A stretch of 35,667 nucleotides of DNA from Anaerolineae bacterium (GTDB lineage Bacteria > Chloroflexota > Anaerolineae > Aggregatilineales > Phototrophicaceae): the NCBI GenBank assembly GCA_030950085.1, contig JAUZRW010000025.1, positions 1-35,667 of the forward strand, written 5' to 3'. Of this stretch, positions 33,730 to 35,667 are shown one piece after another. Position numbers and translations under genes: made by a program. The notes beneath the pieces are model-generated. The model was not told the DNA's origin. It saw nothing but the letters and a program-made list of their open reading frames with translations, and searched no databases. Each line of letters starts with the position of its first letter. The first letter of the stretch is position 1.

Positions 33730-35535
33730 CTACTGTCCCGGCAAAATTGTCTGTGCTTCGGGGGGCGTGTAATCATCAACACGGAACAGAATCGGCTCAC
33801 TGCGCTCGATTGTGCCATCGGATAATGTTGATTCCGCTATCAGTTCATGTTCGCCGACTTCCAACATCCACCACACAACCCAAGGCGACCTATCAGCCGT
33901 GCCAATCACATCACCATTGAGAGTGTAGATCACACTTTCCGTGTTTTGCGGTGTAGCGACTGTTAATCTTAGACGTTGATTCTCTCGTGGTAACACAGGT
34001 GAGAGTTCAAACACTGTGTAAGGGTCAGGCTCTAGGAGGCGTACCCCAACATCATCATCAGATACGTCAATTAATGCACCCGATGGCGGTAAGCGTAAGC
34101 CTGTACGGATTGCCCAATCACGCGCTTCTTGTGGCAAAACAACGACTGTTTCTAAGATAATATTGGCTTGCGGGGTTGATTCATCGGCTAATAGTCCAGT
34201 GTTGCGGTCAATGGCAAAGGTCTGATAATAATTATCAAATTTGGTAGGTTCGGTGCCGGGGATGAACCATTCGACACGGCGCAAAGGACAATTATCTGTC
34301 GGGAGCAAGCCACTGAGGGCGCAGACTTCCAAACGAATCAAGCCTTCGGGTTGCTGAAATTCGTATTCAGGGAAGTTCGCAGTGACACGCCGTATAAATT
34401 GATTGTATATCGGACCCGCGCCAGAAACCCCTGTGACTTCGACCATCGGCGTATTATCGGCATTACCAACCCAAACACCGACAACCAGATTTGGTGTATA
34501 ACCCATGACCCAATTATCGCGGAAATCAGTTGTTGTTCCGGTTTTTGCAGCCGATGGGCGACCAATCTGTAAGGCACTATTGATGCCAAACGAGGGGATA
34601 CGGGCTTCGTTGTCGCTGAGAATATCGGTAATCAGCCAAGCGATACGTTCATCTAAAACACGGTTTTCGAGACGTTGCGATTCAAATTGATAGAGAATGT
34701 CGCCTTCACGAGTGGCAACCTCACGGATGAAAGTGGGTTCAATGCGATAACCGCCATTCGGGAAGATGCTATAGGCTTGAGCTAAATCAAGCAAGCGCAC
34801 TTCACCACCGCCTAGCGTGATTGCTAAATCGACATAAGGATTCGTTGCTAATGTATCTAGTCCGACATCATCCATAAAGCCCAAAAATGGTGTAATGCCA
34901 ATTTCATCAAGGGCTAAGACTGCCGCAATATTGTAGGATGACCCTAATGCCTCTCGAATTGATACGGGTCCATGTTCCACTTGACCAAAATTAGATGGTG
35001 TATAACTTTCCAGACGTTGTGTGACAAAAGGCGTTTCTACATCCAAGAAAACCGTTGCCGCCGTGAAAGGATTGTCACGATTCGGATTCATGCCCAAAGC
35101 ATAGGTAAAGGGCTTGAGGGTACTGCCCGGTTGACGAGGTGCAAGGGCGACATTGACCGCCCCATCAATGGTCTCGTCAAAATAATCAGGACTGCCCAAC
35201 ATCGTCAATACTTCGCCTGTGTAGGGGTCAATAGCGACAACCGCCGCATTGTTGGCATTGGCAGGTATACCCTCATTATTCGGTGGATAATTGAGGTAGT
35301 CTAATTGCAAATTGACAATTTCTTCGGCAGCCCGTTGCCAGTTCAAATCAACTGTGGTGATGACATCCAAGCCACCGCCATATAATTGGTCGGGATAATC
35401 ACGCTCTAATTGTGTCCAAACCGCCATGACGAAATGCGGTGCTTCAATTGGGAAGCGCGTACTGCCGAATTGCAATTCATCTTGTCGAGCAGAATCGGCA
35501 TCCGCTTGTGTCAGATAACCACGCGCCGTATCATC
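33730..35535 (-). pseudogene. penicillin-binding protein 1C-like, 5'-truncated (transpeptidase part only)
   Basis: Class A penicillin-binding protein, cross-linking peptidoglycan outside the membrane. The transpeptidase domain is intact: active serine and lysine in QPGSTLKPF, the SYN motif and KTGTT. A PBP1C-type C-terminal beta domain follows (LLEPDPYTVFELSP onward). Reading toward the N-terminus, the frame continues as family-like ARGYLTQADADSARQ up to 35535 and then meets TGA at 35536-35538. The membrane anchor and the transglycosylase half are missing. A TTG at 35475 could be called as a start, but the product would have no export signal. The gene is therefore most likely broken. Confidence 0.75.
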
Positions 35536-35553
35536 TCAATAAATAGGGGAAAG

Positions 35554-35667
35554 TTAAGCCATCTGCCATGAAGAATCAAGATCAAGTAGTTGAGCCTGAG
35601 CATGTATCAAGTCAGGAAGCGGCAGAATCTTCTTGAAGCCCGAAATACGATCAGCAAGATATTGGTG
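35554..35667 (-). CDS. C-terminal end of a foreign protein, possibly a transposase (partial)
   Basis: 37 codons open from the window edge, ending at TAA 35556-35554 with the residues ISGFKKILPLPDL...DLDSSWQMA. They do not fit a penicillin-binding protein, whose own frame stops 15 bases away. A frame ending just before a breakpoint in another gene is the usual picture at an insertion-sequence end. I cannot name the family, and the other end lies outside the window. Confidence 0.4.
   Translation of the reverse strand, partial: HQYLADRISGFKKILPLPDLIHAQAQLLDLDSSWQMA

Overview
The window looks like a chromosomal segment of a moderately AT-rich bacterium, most likely a member of the Chloroflexota (Anaerolineae-like). 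This is an inference from long multi-GAF signalling proteins with very similar GAF modules, palindromic TGTAGGG/CCCTACA intergenic repeats, and the gene style. No rRNA, tRNA or CRISPR array was seen. A partial gene and a small hypothetical gene (1-912) come first. A minus-strand DNA-repair trio follows (uracil-DNA glycosylase-like, Nudix, second glycosylase-like; 961-2658). Next are three minus-strand enzymes (2804-6504): a YgeW/ornithine-type carbamoyltransferase, a YgeY-like M20 deacylase and a threonine-synthase-like PLP enzyme. They resemble the enterobacterial ygeW-ygeX-ygeY set. Two small inverted-repeat elements with related ends bracket the repair block.

Plus-strand genes follow: exonuclease III, a toxin-antitoxin pair and a stand-alone sensor-domain protein (6741-9145). 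A 160-bp imperfect direct repeat of the exonuclease tail, the intergenic promoter and the antitoxin start flanks the toxin-antitoxin pair. A DoxX-like membrane protein and an EamA-type transporter lie on the minus strand (9185-11040). The DoxX promoter carries two perfect TTGTGA-N6-TCACAA palindromes three helical turns apart.

The core of the window is a tightly packed minus-strand operon of nine genes (31696 down to 11322, about 20.4 kb). In transcription order it encodes two single-domain response regulators, a soluble four-GAF protein, three multi-spanning membrane GAF proteins, a Cache-HAMP-GAF membrane protein, one 2794-residue hybrid histidine kinase (about ten GAF domains, one PAS, HisKA/HATPase, two receivers) and a threonine synthase fused to a C-terminal receiver domain. 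The only kinase in the set is the giant one. The five GAF proteins have no output domain, and all end with the same trailer, stopping about where another GAF domain would begin. The simplest reading is a multi-input sensor array feeding one kinase, with phosphoryl flow to two diffusible receivers and possibly straight onto an amino-acid biosynthetic enzyme. This is the best candidate for an undescribed system here.

The right end holds a structured intergenic region, a secreted beta-propeller protein (32410-33636) and a class A penicillin-binding protein (PBP1C-like). The latter has lost its 5' half at 35535, where a foreign reading frame, probably the end of a transposase, abuts it.
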